Assembly: GCF_019801015.1 (NCBI RefSeq)
Contig: NZ_JAHVJZ010000004.1
Coordinates: forward strand, 124,001-188,000
Source: Marinobacter nauticus
GTDB lineage: Bacteria > Pseudomonadota > Gammaproteobacteria > Enterobacterales > Shewanellaceae
Direction of reading: 5' to 3'
Length of the DNA stretch: 64,000 nucleotides
Shown here piece by piece: positions 1 to 7,920 of this stretch (its first letter is position 1; each line of letters starts with the position of its first letter). The notes beneath the pieces were generated by a model that was not told the origin of the DNA, did no database searches, and saw nothing but the letters and a program-made list of their open reading frames with translations. Position numbers and translations under genes: made by a program.

Positions 1-1487
1 CCCAGCCGCTGTACAGCCCCGACGGCAATCTGGTGCTGGCGGTAAACGGCGAGATCTACAACCACCGGGAACTCAGAGAGGAACTGAGCGTCGGTTACGC
101 CTTCCAGACCGGCTCGGATTGTGAGGTGATTCTCGCGCTTTACCACAAGTACGGCGTCAACTTTCTCGACAAGCTCAATGGCATTTTCGCTTTCGTACTC
201 TGGGACAAAGCCCGCGGCCGTTACCTGGTGGGACGTGACCACATCGGCATCATCCCGCTCTACCAGGGCTTTGATGAACACGGCAACCGCTACTATGCCT
301 CAGAGATGAAAGCGCTGGTGCCGGTGTGCAACCAGGTTGAAGAGTTCTTTCCGGGCCAGTACTACGACAGCGAAAAGGGCAAACCGGTCGCTTACTATCA
401 GCGTGAGTGGCGGGACTTCCACGAGGTGGCGGAGAACCCCGCCAGCCGGGACGAACTGCGTCAGGCTCTGGAAGCCGCAGTGAAACGCCAGTTGATGTGT
501 GATGTGCCCTACGGCGTGCTGCTGTCTGGCGGGCTGGATTCCTCCATCACCTCGGCGCTGGCCAAAAAGTTCTCCGCCCGCCGCATTGAAGAGGACGAAA
601 CCAGCGCGGCCTGGTGGCCTCAGCTGCACAGCTTTGCCATTGGCCTGGAAGGCGCGCCGGACCTGGAAGCCGCCGCAGAAGTGGCGGCCCATCTTGGCAC
701 CGTACACCATGAGCTGAATTTCACCGTACAGGAGGGGATCGACGCCCTCCGGGACGTCATCTACCACCTGGAAACTTACGACGTTACTACCGTTCGCGCC
801 GCCACCCCGATGTACCTGATGGCGCGCATGATCAAAGCGATGGGCATCAAAATGGTGCTGTCCGGCGAAGGCTCCGATGAGCTGTTTGGTGGTTACCTCT
901 ATTTCCATAAAGCGCCGGACGCCAAAGCGTTCCACGAGGAAACGGTGCGCAAGCTGGATAAATTGCATCTGTTCGACTGTTTGCGTGCCAATAAGGCGAT
1001 GGCCGCCTGGGGCGTGGAGGCGCGGGTGCCCTTCCTGGATAAGGAGTTTATCGACGTTGCCATGCGCCTGAACCCTGGCGCCAAGCTGATCACCGAAGGC
1101 CGGATCGAGAAGCAGGTGTTGCGGGAGGCGTTTGCTCACTACCTGCCGGAGTCGGTGGCCTGGCGCCAGAAGGAGCAGTTTGGGGATGGCGTCGGCTACT
1201 CGTGGATCGATCAGCTTAAGGCGTTTGCGGACAACCAGATCAGCGATCAGGAGCTTGAAAACGCGCACTTCCGCTTCCCTTACAACACGCCGGACAGCAA
1301 AGAGGCGTACCTCTACCGGCAACTGTTCGCCGAGCAATTCCCGCTGGACAGTGCTGCAGAATGCGTGCCGGGCGGCAAGTCCGTAGCCTGCTCGACCCCG
1401 GAAGCCCTGGCCTGGGACAAAAGCCTCAGCGCCATTACCGACCCCTCCGGGCGTGCCGTCCAGTCGGTCCATCAGGACAGCTACTGA
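1..1487 (+). CDS. asnB: asparagine synthetase B, glutamine-hydrolysing (5' end outside window)
   Basis: This enzyme makes asparagine from aspartate, ATP and glutamine in the cytoplasm. The reading frame is open from base 3, so the gene enters from the left edge and roughly the first 60 codons, including the nucleophilic Cys2, are missing. The visible part starts inside the glutaminase domain (motifs LAVNGEIYNH and FQTGSDCEVIL, then GRDHIGIIPLY). The synthetase domain follows with the PP-loop SGGLDSS near base 530 and the LSGEGSDELFGGY motif near base 860. It follows E. coli AsnB closely to the C-terminal PSGRAV. A strong hairpin terminator follows directly, so this is the last gene of its unit. 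Identity is secure. Confidence 0.97.
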   Translation, partial: QPLYSPDGNLVLAVNGEIYNHRELREELSVGYAFQTGSDCEVILALYHKYGVNFLDKLNGIFAFVLWDKARGRYLVGRDHIGIIPLYQGFDEHGNRYYASEMKALVPVCNQVEEFFPGQYYDSEKGKPVAYYQREWRDFHEVAENPASRDELRQALEAAVKRQLMCDVPYGVLLSGGLDSSITSALAKKFSARRIEEDETSAAWWPQLHSFAIGLEGAPDLEAAAEVAAHLGTVHHELNFTVQEGIDALRDVIYHLETYDVTTVRAATPMYLMARMIKAMGIKMVLSGEGSDELFGGYLYFHKAPDAKAFHEETVRKLDKLHLFDCLRANKAMAAWGVEARVPFLDKEFIDVAMRLNPGAKLITEGRIEKQVLREAFAHYLPESVAWRQKEQFGDGVGYSWIDQLKAFADNQISDQELENAHFRFPYNTPDSKEAYLYRQLFAEQFPLDSAAECVPGGKSVACSTPEALAWDKSLSAITDPSGRAVQSVHQDSY

Positions 1488-1491
1488 GACC

Positions 1492-1519
1492 AAAAAGGCG
1501 CCGTATCGGCGCCTTTTTT
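1492..1519 (+). terminator. Rho-independent terminator after asnB
   Basis: The stem GGCGCCG/CGGCGCC has a 3-base loop, preceded by five A and followed by six T, five bases after the asnB stop codon. Confidence 0.93.
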
Positions 1520-1715
1520 CTTTGCTTCGCTCAGCACCGGTGAGCAGGCAAACGTTTCCCTAACCCAGTTCGGCCAACTCAGAAACCCGTACAGGGCAAA
1601 ATTTCCAACTGGATCACCCCTTTAGCGTTAAGTCGGCAGAACGCACACAGAGAGCTTGCCCGGGATAAGAGGCCTTCATAGACTGCGCCGTCACCCTCCG
1701 TTCAGGTATGGTTCT

Positions 1716-3248
1716 GTGTTCCTATCCAAAGCCCGCTCCCTCTGCCGGGAAGCCCTGCGTTGCAGTTGGGATGCCCTGCTGCTGATGCTGCTCGGCGTCG
1801 CGTTGCTGGCGCTGTTGGCTCCGATGGACATCAGCTACCGGACTCACCAATACCTGGACTTTGCCCTGCAGCGCGCCGACTACGTGCTGAGCCGCATGAC
1901 CAATACCCGGGATCGTTGGCCCGAAACCTTCACCAGCTGTGATGCCGAACTGCTGGACAAACTGCTGGTGCGGGCCCAGCACTCAAGCCTGGCCAATGAT
2001 TACGCCTACATCAGTGACGAAACCGGTTTCTGCCGCGCCGCCAACAACAACGACATCAACGCCTACGATTTCCAGAACACCCTGGCTCACCCACTGAGCC
2101 CCGGTTTCTATCTCACCAGTAAAACCACGCTCGCTGGCGAACTCTTTCTGTATGTGGTGGAGATCCGGCCCGGCCACTTCATCATGGGCAACACCAACCG
2201 CCAGACCCTGACCGACATCATGCTGCCGTCGGATCCGGAGCGCTACCATGCCCGTGGTGAGCTGAGCTACCTGAGCCTTCCCTTTCTGACCTTCGGTCGT
2301 GCCGTGGCTGACCCGGTGATGGAGTACCGTTACCTTGAGAAGCTGGGACCACTGCGGGCCGAACTGATTCTGCCCGGCCGACAATTGGGCCAGGCCCTGA
2401 AACGGTGGCTCTCGCTGCTGGCCTTCCCCTGGACAGTGCTGAGCTTTGCCCTTCCCATGTGGTGGCGCAGAAAACGCAGCCTTCACGGCATCTATCTGAA
2501 TGACATTGAGCTGTGCTATCAGCGCGGTGAGATCTACCCGGTGTACCAGCCCATTGTGGCGACCGAAACCGGCGCTGTCGTCGGCTATGAACAGCTGGCC
2601 CGCTGGGACCACCCCTCGGAAGGCCCCGTGCCGCCCAGCCTGTTTGTTGCCCTGCTGGAGCAGCATCAACGCCTGAATGGCCTGACCGTCCATCTGGTTC
2701 GACAGGCCATACCAACCTTAAGCCCGGACCAGTACCTCAGCCTCAACCTGACTCTGGATCAGTTGGTGCAGGAGGACCTGGACTTGTGGCTGGTGCCCAT
2801 TCTGAAAGAGAAAAACCTGCGTCCTCAGCAGGTGGTGATTGAGATTACCGAGCGCGAGCCGCTGGCGGGCGAGCAAACCGTGGCCACCCTTAAGCGACTT
2901 CAGCAGGCGGGTTTCCGCCTGGCACTGGATGACTTTGGTACCGGCCATAACGACCTGGGGTTTCTTGGCCAGTTCCGGCCGGACCTGATAAAGATCGACA
3001 AGTCCTACACTCAGGCGATAGGCACCTCAAGCCTCAAAGCCACCATGCTGGAAGCCATGGTCAAGATGGGCGTGGAAGCGCGCATCCCGTTGGTGGTGGA
3101 AGGGGTAGAAACGGAAGCGCAGGCGGATTACCTGCGCCAAAGAGGCGTGGCGATGATGCAGGGGTATTTCTTTGGCTACCCCGCTCGGGTGGATCACCCG
3201 GTACTCAGCCGCGCCCGACCGGCGCCAAGGTCCCTCCGGTCAGCTTAA
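1716..3248 (+). CDS. CSS-motif EAL-domain cyclic-di-GMP phosphodiesterase (PdeC type)
   Basis: Predicted inner-membrane enzyme that hydrolyses c-di-GMP. Order of parts: N-terminal membrane helix (LLLMLLGVALLALLA), a periplasmic region of about 200 residues with two cysteines (TSCDAELL and GFCRAAN) typical of the CSS-motif sensor, a second helix (LSLLAFPWTVLSFALPMWW), then a C-terminal EAL domain. The EAL domain keeps the metal and substrate motifs VIEITERE, LALDDFGTG, DLIKIDKSY, VVEGVE and QGYFFGYP. The signature itself reads EQL rather than EAL. The start is uncertain: GTG at 1716 places the helix about 20 residues in, and an in-frame TTG at 1656 would add 20 residues; neither has a clear ribosome site. 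The 3' end overlaps the convergent ybaK by 44 bases. In the E. coli relative PdeC the periplasmic disulfide controls activity; that this applies here is inference. Confidence 0.88.
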   Translation: MFLSKARSLCREALRCSWDALLLMLLGVALLALLAPMDISYRTHQYLDFALQRADYVLSRMTNTRDRWPETFTSCDAELLDKLLVRAQHSSLANDYAYISDETGFCRAANNNDINAYDFQNTLAHPLSPGFYLTSKTTLAGELFLYVVEIRPGHFIMGNTNRQTLTDIMLPSDPERYHARGELSYLSLPFLTFGRAVADPVMEYRYLEKLGPLRAELILPGRQLGQALKRWLSLLAFPWTVLSFALPMWWRRKRSLHGIYLNDIELCYQRGEIYPVYQPIVATETGAVVGYEQLARWDHPSEGPVPPSLFVALLEQHQRLNGLTVHLVRQAIPTLSPDQYLSLNLTLDQLVQEDLDLWLVPILKEKNLRPQQVVIEITEREPLAGEQTVATLKRLQQAGFRLALDDFGTGHNDLGFLGQFRPDLIKIDKSYTQAIGTSSLKATMLEAMVKMGVEARIPLVVEGVETEAQADYLRQRGVAMMQGYFFGYPARVDHPVLSRARPAPRSLRSA

Positions 3249-3675
3249 GCAGATCGTTGGGAGCCAGTTCGATCTCCAGGCCCCGTCGTCCCCCTGACAC
3301 GCAGATGGTGTCAAACTGCATCGCGCTGTCATCGAGCACCAGAGGAAGGCGTTTCTTCTGACCCAACGGGCTGATGCCCCCGACCACATAACCCGTGGCT
3401 TTCTCCGCGTCAGCTGGATTGGCCATCGCCAGCTTTTTCGCTTTGACCGCTTTGGCCAGCGCTTTAAGATCGAGCTTGCCCACCACCGGCACCACCGCCA
3501 CGCAAAGCTTACCGGCCTCGTCCGACGCCAACAGGGTTTTGAACACCTGCTCCGGGGCTTTCCCCAGTGCCTCGGCCGCTTCCAGCCCATAGGATTCGGC
3601 AGCTGGATCGTGCTGATACTGATGAATTTGGTGGGGGACTTTCGCCTTTTTCGCGGCGTTGATGGCTGGGGTCAT
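3205..3675 (-). CDS. ybaK: Cys-tRNA(Pro)/Cys-tRNA(Cys) deacylase
   Basis: Editing enzyme that hydrolyses Cys mis-attached to tRNA(Pro), acting free in the cytoplasm. The 156-residue protein aligns along its whole length with E. coli YbaK: MTPA start, HxYxHDP near residue 15-20, VFKTLL, the substrate-loop motif GYVVGGISPLGQKKRLP near residue 95-110, and VSGGRRGLEIEL. The ATG at 3675 was chosen because it reproduces the YbaK N-terminus; the frame stays open upstream but that extension has no family match. Its stop codon lies inside the end of the convergent EAL gene. Confidence 0.95.
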   Translation of the reverse strand: MTPAINAAKKAKVPHQIHQYQHDPAAESYGLEAAEALGKAPEQVFKTLLASDEAGKLCVAVVPVVGKLDLKALAKAVKAKKLAMANPADAEKATGYVVGGISPLGQKKRLPLVLDDSAMQFDTICVSGGRRGLEIELAPNDLLKLTGGTLAPVGRG

Positions 3676-3907
3676 AACAGTGGCCAATAAACTCGGAAGA
3701 GACTCATCATACGCCTCCCCTCCCGCCCAGTCCGCCAAACCACTCACATTGGCAACACAACCCCGGCAACCGCCTGAAATTGCCCTGCATTTTGCATCGC
3801 AACTCGCCGTCCCCAGAACAGGAAACCCTAACCACCTGAAATCGTTACCTCTTCAAACTGGCACGTTCTCTGAATTGATTGATATCCCTAACGAAAGGAG
3901 ACCGCCA

Positions 3908-5551
3908 ATGAAGTCCACATCATGCCTCTCCATCCTGTTACTGCTGTTGGCCTCCGCAGCACAGGCCATCGACTACCAGCATCTGACCGGCGGCCCCGCT
4001 GCCGGTTACAGTCAAAAAGGCAAACCGGACAGCGTCACCAACATCAACAACACGCTGCCGGGTAATGTGCTCAATAACATCTACGACATGCTGCCGGAAG
4101 GCACGGCGGTTAACCCCAGTTACATCGCCCCGGACATCAAAAGCAATATCGAGATCGACCCGGACTTGAACGGATATGCCACGGTGCAGGTTGCCTTTCT
4201 CAATGAGGGAGCCGGCTACCGGAACGCCCTGGGCTTTTTCGTTTACGACACCGATGCCCCTCCGGCCAGTTACCGCGACATCACCGCGCACACCCTGATC
4301 TTTCCCAACAGCTCCAAACCGCCGGAAGGCAGCATGAAACAGGGGGATCAGGTGGATCTCGGGGTGCAACTGACCGCAGGGCAGAGCATCGGTTTTTTCG
4401 TGGTGCCTAACGGCTGGGGTTGGTCCGGCAGCTACGGCAATATCAGCAGTGATGGCCCCTGGAATCAGCCCTTTTACTCGCTCTCCGGGCTCAACCCGGA
4501 GAGAAAAAGCAGCGACCGGCGCCACAACGTGGTGTTTGTGGACACTCAGAATGATTTGCTGATGCTCGGCTTTGACGACCAGCTCTACACCGCGGGCGAC
4601 AAAGATTTTAATGACCTGCTGATTGCGGTGAACGTCACCCCGTTTGAGGCGGTGGACGGCATCAACGCAGACGGCTCCATCGACAGTGGCAGCTACATCC
4701 CGCTGGCCCTGAGTGACGGCAGTGACGACGAAGTGATCACCGCCTACTACCCCTCAATGAACGGTTACGCCACCCTGGCCTTCGAAGACCGCTGGCCGGA
4801 GATGGGGGATTACGACTACAACGATGTGGTAGTTCGCTACCGCATGACCCTCACCCAGACCACCAATCACAAACTCAAAGCGATGACTCTGGACGCCCAT
4901 GTGCAGGCTTTGGGCGCCACCTTTAAGAACGGGCTGGCCTGGCGCCTGCCGAAAATCGATGAGGAAAACATTGAAAGCGTTACCCTGACACGCAATGGCG
5001 CAGCCGTACCGCACACGGTGCTGGAGATGGACGGACGCGATGCGGTGATGATCATCAGCCCCGACCTGAAAGCCGACGTGGGCTCTTCCTGCGACATGTA
5101 CCGGACCCAGGCAGCCTGCCAGGAGAGTGAGAACACCAACTATCAACTGACGCTGACGCTTTCCAGCCCCGTTCCCCTTGGCCGTATCGGGGACGCCCCG
5201 TTCGACCCCTTTATCTTCGCCACCGAAGGGGAGTTTCACGGCAATCTTGGCTACGACACCGCGCCCGGACGCCGCTGGGAACTGCACCTCAAAACCTTCT
5301 GCGGCACCAGTGAGTTCGACAGTGCCTTACTGGGGATGAGCGACGACAACTCCTCCGGCAATCAGTGCTACCTCAACAACAATAACGTGCCCTGGGCCAT
5401 CAACATTGCCGACAGCTGGTCCCACCCCAAAGAGTACAAAGACATCCTCAGCGTTTACGGCCTGCTTCGTAATTGGGTCGACAGCAGTGGTTACGAGTAC
5501 AACGAGTGGTACAAGCGCAAAAACGCCGACGCCAACAAACTCTACGACTAA
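3908..5551 (+). CDS. secreted LruC-domain protein with two DUF4114-like acidic motifs
   Basis: Exported protein of unknown role, 547 residues. The start ATG follows AAAGGAG by seven bases and opens a clear Sec signal peptide ending SAAQA. The recognisable parts are two related acidic segments, FDDQLYTAGDKDFNDLLI near residue 222 and FEDRWPEMGDYDYNDVVVRY near residue 290, which match the Asp-rich G-D-x-D-[FY]-N-D signature of DUF4114/LruC-type proteins and look suited to calcium binding. The C-terminal half has four or more cysteines (SSCDMYRTQAAC, KTFCGTSE, GNQCYL). A small lipoprotein gene follows after eight bases and is probably co-transcribed. No enzymatic motif is visible. Confidence 0.8.
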   Translation: MKSTSCLSILLLLLASAAQAIDYQHLTGGPAAGYSQKGKPDSVTNINNTLPGNVLNNIYDMLPEGTAVNPSYIAPDIKSNIEIDPDLNGYATVQVAFLNEGAGYRNALGFFVYDTDAPPASYRDITAHTLIFPNSSKPPEGSMKQGDQVDLGVQLTAGQSIGFFVVPNGWGWSGSYGNISSDGPWNQPFYSLSGLNPERKSSDRRHNVVFVDTQNDLLMLGFDDQLYTAGDKDFNDLLIAVNVTPFEAVDGINADGSIDSGSYIPLALSDGSDDEVITAYYPSMNGYATLAFEDRWPEMGDYDYNDVVVRYRMTLTQTTNHKLKAMTLDAHVQALGATFKNGLAWRLPKIDEENIESVTLTRNGAAVPHTVLEMDGRDAVMIISPDLKADVGSSCDMYRTQAACQESENTNYQLTLTLSSPVPLGRIGDAPFDPFIFATEGEFHGNLGYDTAPGRRWELHLKTFCGTSEFDSALLGMSDDNSSGNQCYLNNNNVPWAINIADSWSHPKEYKDILSVYGLLRNWVDSSGYEYNEWYKRKNADANKLYD

Positions 5552-5559
5552 GGAGCACC

Positions 5560-6003
5560 ATGATGACACGCCCTGACTGGATACCCGCTTTGCTCTTGTG
5601 CTTGCTGGTCGGGTGCGGCGGCAGTGACAACACCGCGCCCGCGCCGGAAAAGCCAGAGATCACGGCTGACCCCACCACCCAGGATCTGGTGGCTGATCGG
5701 CACTTTGATTTTCGTGTGGATGCACCGGTTACGGTGCACCTGAACCGGGCCGGTAATCAGCCCGGCAGCTATCAACTCTACAGCGCCGTGGCCTACAGGG
5801 ATGATGTTGAGGGGCTGGTGGCACCGGACCCACAAAGCCGCATTGCCACGTTGCCCGGTTCAGCACCGAGCTTGCACATCGCCATCAACAAAACCTGGCA
5901 GCATCTGGTGGTGGAATGGCACCCGCAAAGCGGGCTGGAGCCTCAGCAAACCCGGCTGCTGACCCTGGTGGGGGAAACCGACTACGTGGTGCAATTCGAT
6001 TAG
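5560..6003 (+). CDS. small predicted lipoprotein, partner of the LruC protein
   Basis: The protein has 147 residues with a lipoprotein signal peptide (LLLCLLVGCGGS; lipobox LVGC), so it should be lipid-anchored after export. The mature part is a beta-rich sequence with no domain I recognise. The ATG at 5560 follows AAGGAGCACC; a second ATG follows immediately and could also serve. Its close spacing behind the LruC gene suggests that the two products act together at the cell surface. Confidence 0.72.
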   Translation: MMTRPDWIPALLLCLLVGCGGSDNTAPAPEKPEITADPTTQDLVADRHFDFRVDAPVTVHLNRAGNQPGSYQLYSAVAYRDDVEGLVAPDPQSRIATLPGSAPSLHIAINKTWQHLVVEWHPQSGLEPQQTRLLTLVGETDYVVQFD

Positions 6004-6011
6004 AGGTCGCC

Positions 6012-6776
6012 TCAGGGGGTGACCTGCACCCACTCCACATCCTCGGCGGCCAGACGTTCCTGGTAGGCTGCCGGCAGATCCGGGTCGCTGATCACCGCAT
6101 CAAATTCGCTGGTTTCCATCGCCATAAAGGTGCCGGTGCGACCAAACTTGCTGCTGTCACACACCAGCACCGACTGGCGCGCCACCCGGGCGATGGCCCG
6201 CTTTACCATCACCTTATCCTGGCTGGGGGACGAGATCCCCCGGGGGTTCCAGCAGGAGGCGGAGATAAAGGCCAGATCGATGTTCATGCCATGGAGGAAG
6301 CGCGCCGCCAGATCGCCCACGCAAGAGTGGTTGTCCCGATCCACCAACCCCCCGGTATGGTAGAGCTGACCTTTGCCATGCTCCGCCAGATAGCCAGCGA
6401 TAAAAAAGTCGTTGGTGACGATCAGCAGGTCATCCCGCTCCGCCAGCACCTTGGCAACTTCCAAAAGGGTAGTGCCCGCATCGAGATAGACGGTGGCGCG
6501 TGGCGGCACCCGGTCGCGGCAGGCCAGCCCCAGCGCCCGCTTGATCGGCAGGTTCTGGGCGGCCTTGACCTGATGCCCCAGCTCTTCCCTTACCGCCTGC
6601 ATCCGCTGCACGCCGCCCGCCACCGAGTACACCTCGCCTTTCTCTTCCAGTTTGGCGATGTCCCGGCGCACCGTCATATGAGACACCCCCAACTGCGCCG
6701 TCAGTTCAGCGATGGAGAGGATCTCCTGCTTATCCAGCAGGGAAAGGATGGTGCGTTGACGCTCGGCCGGGATCAT
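6012..6776 (-). CDS. DeoR-family repressor of the threonate/tetronate operon
   Basis: The protein has 254 residues. The N-terminal winged helix has the DeoR signature (RQRTILSLLDKQEILSIAELTAQLGVSHMTVRRD at residues 7-40), and the C-terminal sugar-phosphate-sensing domain includes YLDAGTT and VTNDFFIAGYL. It is divergent from ltnD-otnKCI-permease, the same arrangement as E. coli ygbI next to ygbJKLMN, so it is most likely their repressor, relieved by a phosphorylated intermediate. An 18-base sequence just upstream of its start recurs in inverted form just upstream of ltnD, which suggests autoregulation together with control of the operon. Confidence 0.9.
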   Translation of the reverse strand: MIPAERQRTILSLLDKQEILSIAELTAQLGVSHMTVRRDIAKLEEKGEVYSVAGGVQRMQAVREELGHQVKAAQNLPIKRALGLACRDRVPPRATVYLDAGTTLLEVAKVLAERDDLLIVTNDFFIAGYLAEHGKGQLYHTGGLVDRDNHSCVGDLAARFLHGMNIDLAFISASCWNPRGISSPSQDKVMVKRAIARVARQSVLVCDSSKFGRTGTFMAMETSEFDAVISDPDLPAAYQERLAAEDVEWVQVTP

Positions 6777-6790
6777 AAAGGGGCTCAGGC

Positions 6791-6808
6791 TGTGAAAAGT
6801 TGTGAAAT
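6791..6808 (+). promoter_or_regulatory. operator copy 1 (DeoR-family), deoR side
   Basis: TGTGAAAAGTTGTGAAAT contains TGTGAAA twice, exactly 10 bases apart. It lies 15 bases upstream of the regulator start codon. The exact reverse complement occurs at 6982-6999. Confidence 0.7.
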
Positions 6809-6913
6809 TCTACCTCAGCCCGATACCCCTGCCCAGCCGGTCAGACCAAAGACCACAAGGCTTGGGGCCAGATCACATTTCCTCACTCACCAGCGAATGC
6901 AAAAGCACCACCC

Positions 6914-6930
6914 TGTGAATTCCTGTGATA
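6914..6930 (+). promoter_or_regulatory. degenerate middle operator copy
   Basis: TGTGAATTCCTGTGATA has the same TGTGA-TGTGA arrangement with 10-base spacing. A weaker match in the other orientation (TCACA and TCACT, 10 bases apart) lies at 6873-6887. These may allow looping between the two outer sites. Confidence 0.45.
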
Positions 6931-6981
6931 ATCGCGCCCAATTTTCCCTTGCCGGGATTCGGAACTGACGTTCATCCCGGG

Positions 6982-6999
6982 ATTTCACAACTTTTCACA
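6982..6999 (-). promoter_or_regulatory. operator copy 2 (DeoR-family), ltnD side
   Basis: ATTTCACAACTTTTCACA is the perfect reverse complement of the site at 6791-6808. It ends nine bases before the ltnD start codon, a position where a bound repressor would block transcription or translation initiation. Confidence 0.7.
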
Positions 7000-7008
7000 A
7001 GGTTCAGT

Positions 7009-7920
7009 ATGACCACCTACTCCGTTGCCGTTATCGGCCTGGGCTCCATGGGCATGGGCGCAGCCCAATCCTGCATCAACGCTGGCCTTTCCACCTACGG
7101 TGTGGACCTGAACGAACAGGCGCTGGCCACCCTTAAGGCCAACGGTGCCACCGAAGTGGGCACGGACGCCAAAGCCTTTGCGGACCAACTGGACGCGGTA
7201 TTGATGCTGGTGGTCAATGCCCAGCAGGTGAAAACCATTCTGTTTGATCTGGGCGTGGCCGACGCACTGAAGCCCGGCACCGCGGTAATGGTGTCTGCCA
7301 CCATCTCTGCGGACGACGCCAAAGCGATCGCCGCCGGTCTGGAACAGCGCGGCCTGATGATGCTGGATGCCCCGGTTTCTGGTGGCGCTGCCAAAGCGGC
7401 CGCCGGTGAGATGACCATCATGGCCTCCGGCTCCGACGCCGCCTTTGAAACGCTGCAACCGGTGCTCGACGCCACCGCCGGCAAGGTGTACCGCATCGGT
7501 CCGGAGATTGGCCAGGGCGCCACCGTGAAAATCATCCATCAGCTGCTGGCCGGCGTGCACATCGCTGCCGGTGCTGAAGCAATGGCACTGGCCGCCCGTG
7601 CCGGCATCCCGCTGGACACCATGTATGACGTGGTCACCAACGCCGCCGGCAACAGCTGGATGTTCGAGAACCGCATGAAGCACGTGGTGGACGGCGACTA
7701 TACCCCCACTTCCATGGTCGACATCTTCGTCAAAGACCTGGGTCTGGTGGCCGACACTGCCAAGGCGCTGAAATTCCCGCTGCCGCTGGCCAGCACCGCC
7801 TACAACCAGTTTGTGAACGCCTCCAACGCCGGTTACGGCCAGTGGGACGACTCCGCCGTGATCCACAGTTTCCAGGGCATCGAACTGCCGCTGAACGTGA
7901 CCCCGGAGGTTAAGGCATGA
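7009..7920 (+). CDS. ltnD: L-threonate dehydrogenase
   Basis: NAD-dependent oxidation of L-threonate to 2-oxo-tetronate, first step of the operon pathway. The protein has 303 residues. The Rossmann motif VIGLGSMGMG is at residues 7-16; the beta-hydroxyacid dehydrogenase signatures are DAPVSGGAAKA near 120 and GATVKIIHQ near 170, with the catalytic Lys in the latter. The start ATG at 7009 follows AAGG. It overlaps otnK by four bases (ATGA). The family also includes tartronate semialdehyde reductases; the otnK-otnC-otnI neighbours decide for threonate or a related tetronate (D-erythronate would be served by DenD). Confidence 0.9.
   Translation: MTTYSVAVIGLGSMGMGAAQSCINAGLSTYGVDLNEQALATLKANGATEVGTDAKAFADQLDAVLMLVVNAQQVKTILFDLGVADALKPGTAVMVSATISADDAKAIAAGLEQRGLMMLDAPVSGGAAKAAAGEMTIMASGSDAAFETLQPVLDATAGKVYRIGPEIGQGATVKIIHQLLAGVHIAAGAEAMALAARAGIPLDTMYDVVTNAAGNSWMFENRMKHVVDGDYTPTSMVDIFVKDLGLVADTAKALKFPLPLASTAYNQFVNASNAGYGQWDDSAVIHSFQGIELPLNVTPEVKA

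Noticed and set aside
3859-3874. Sigma-54-like TGGCACG sequence before the LruC gene
   Set aside because: The -24 half fits but the -12 half reads CTGA instead of TTGC.
5916-6968. 350-codon plus-strand ORF opposite the DeoR gene
   Set aside because: It overlaps the regulator and its operators, with no family features; mirror frame of a real gene.
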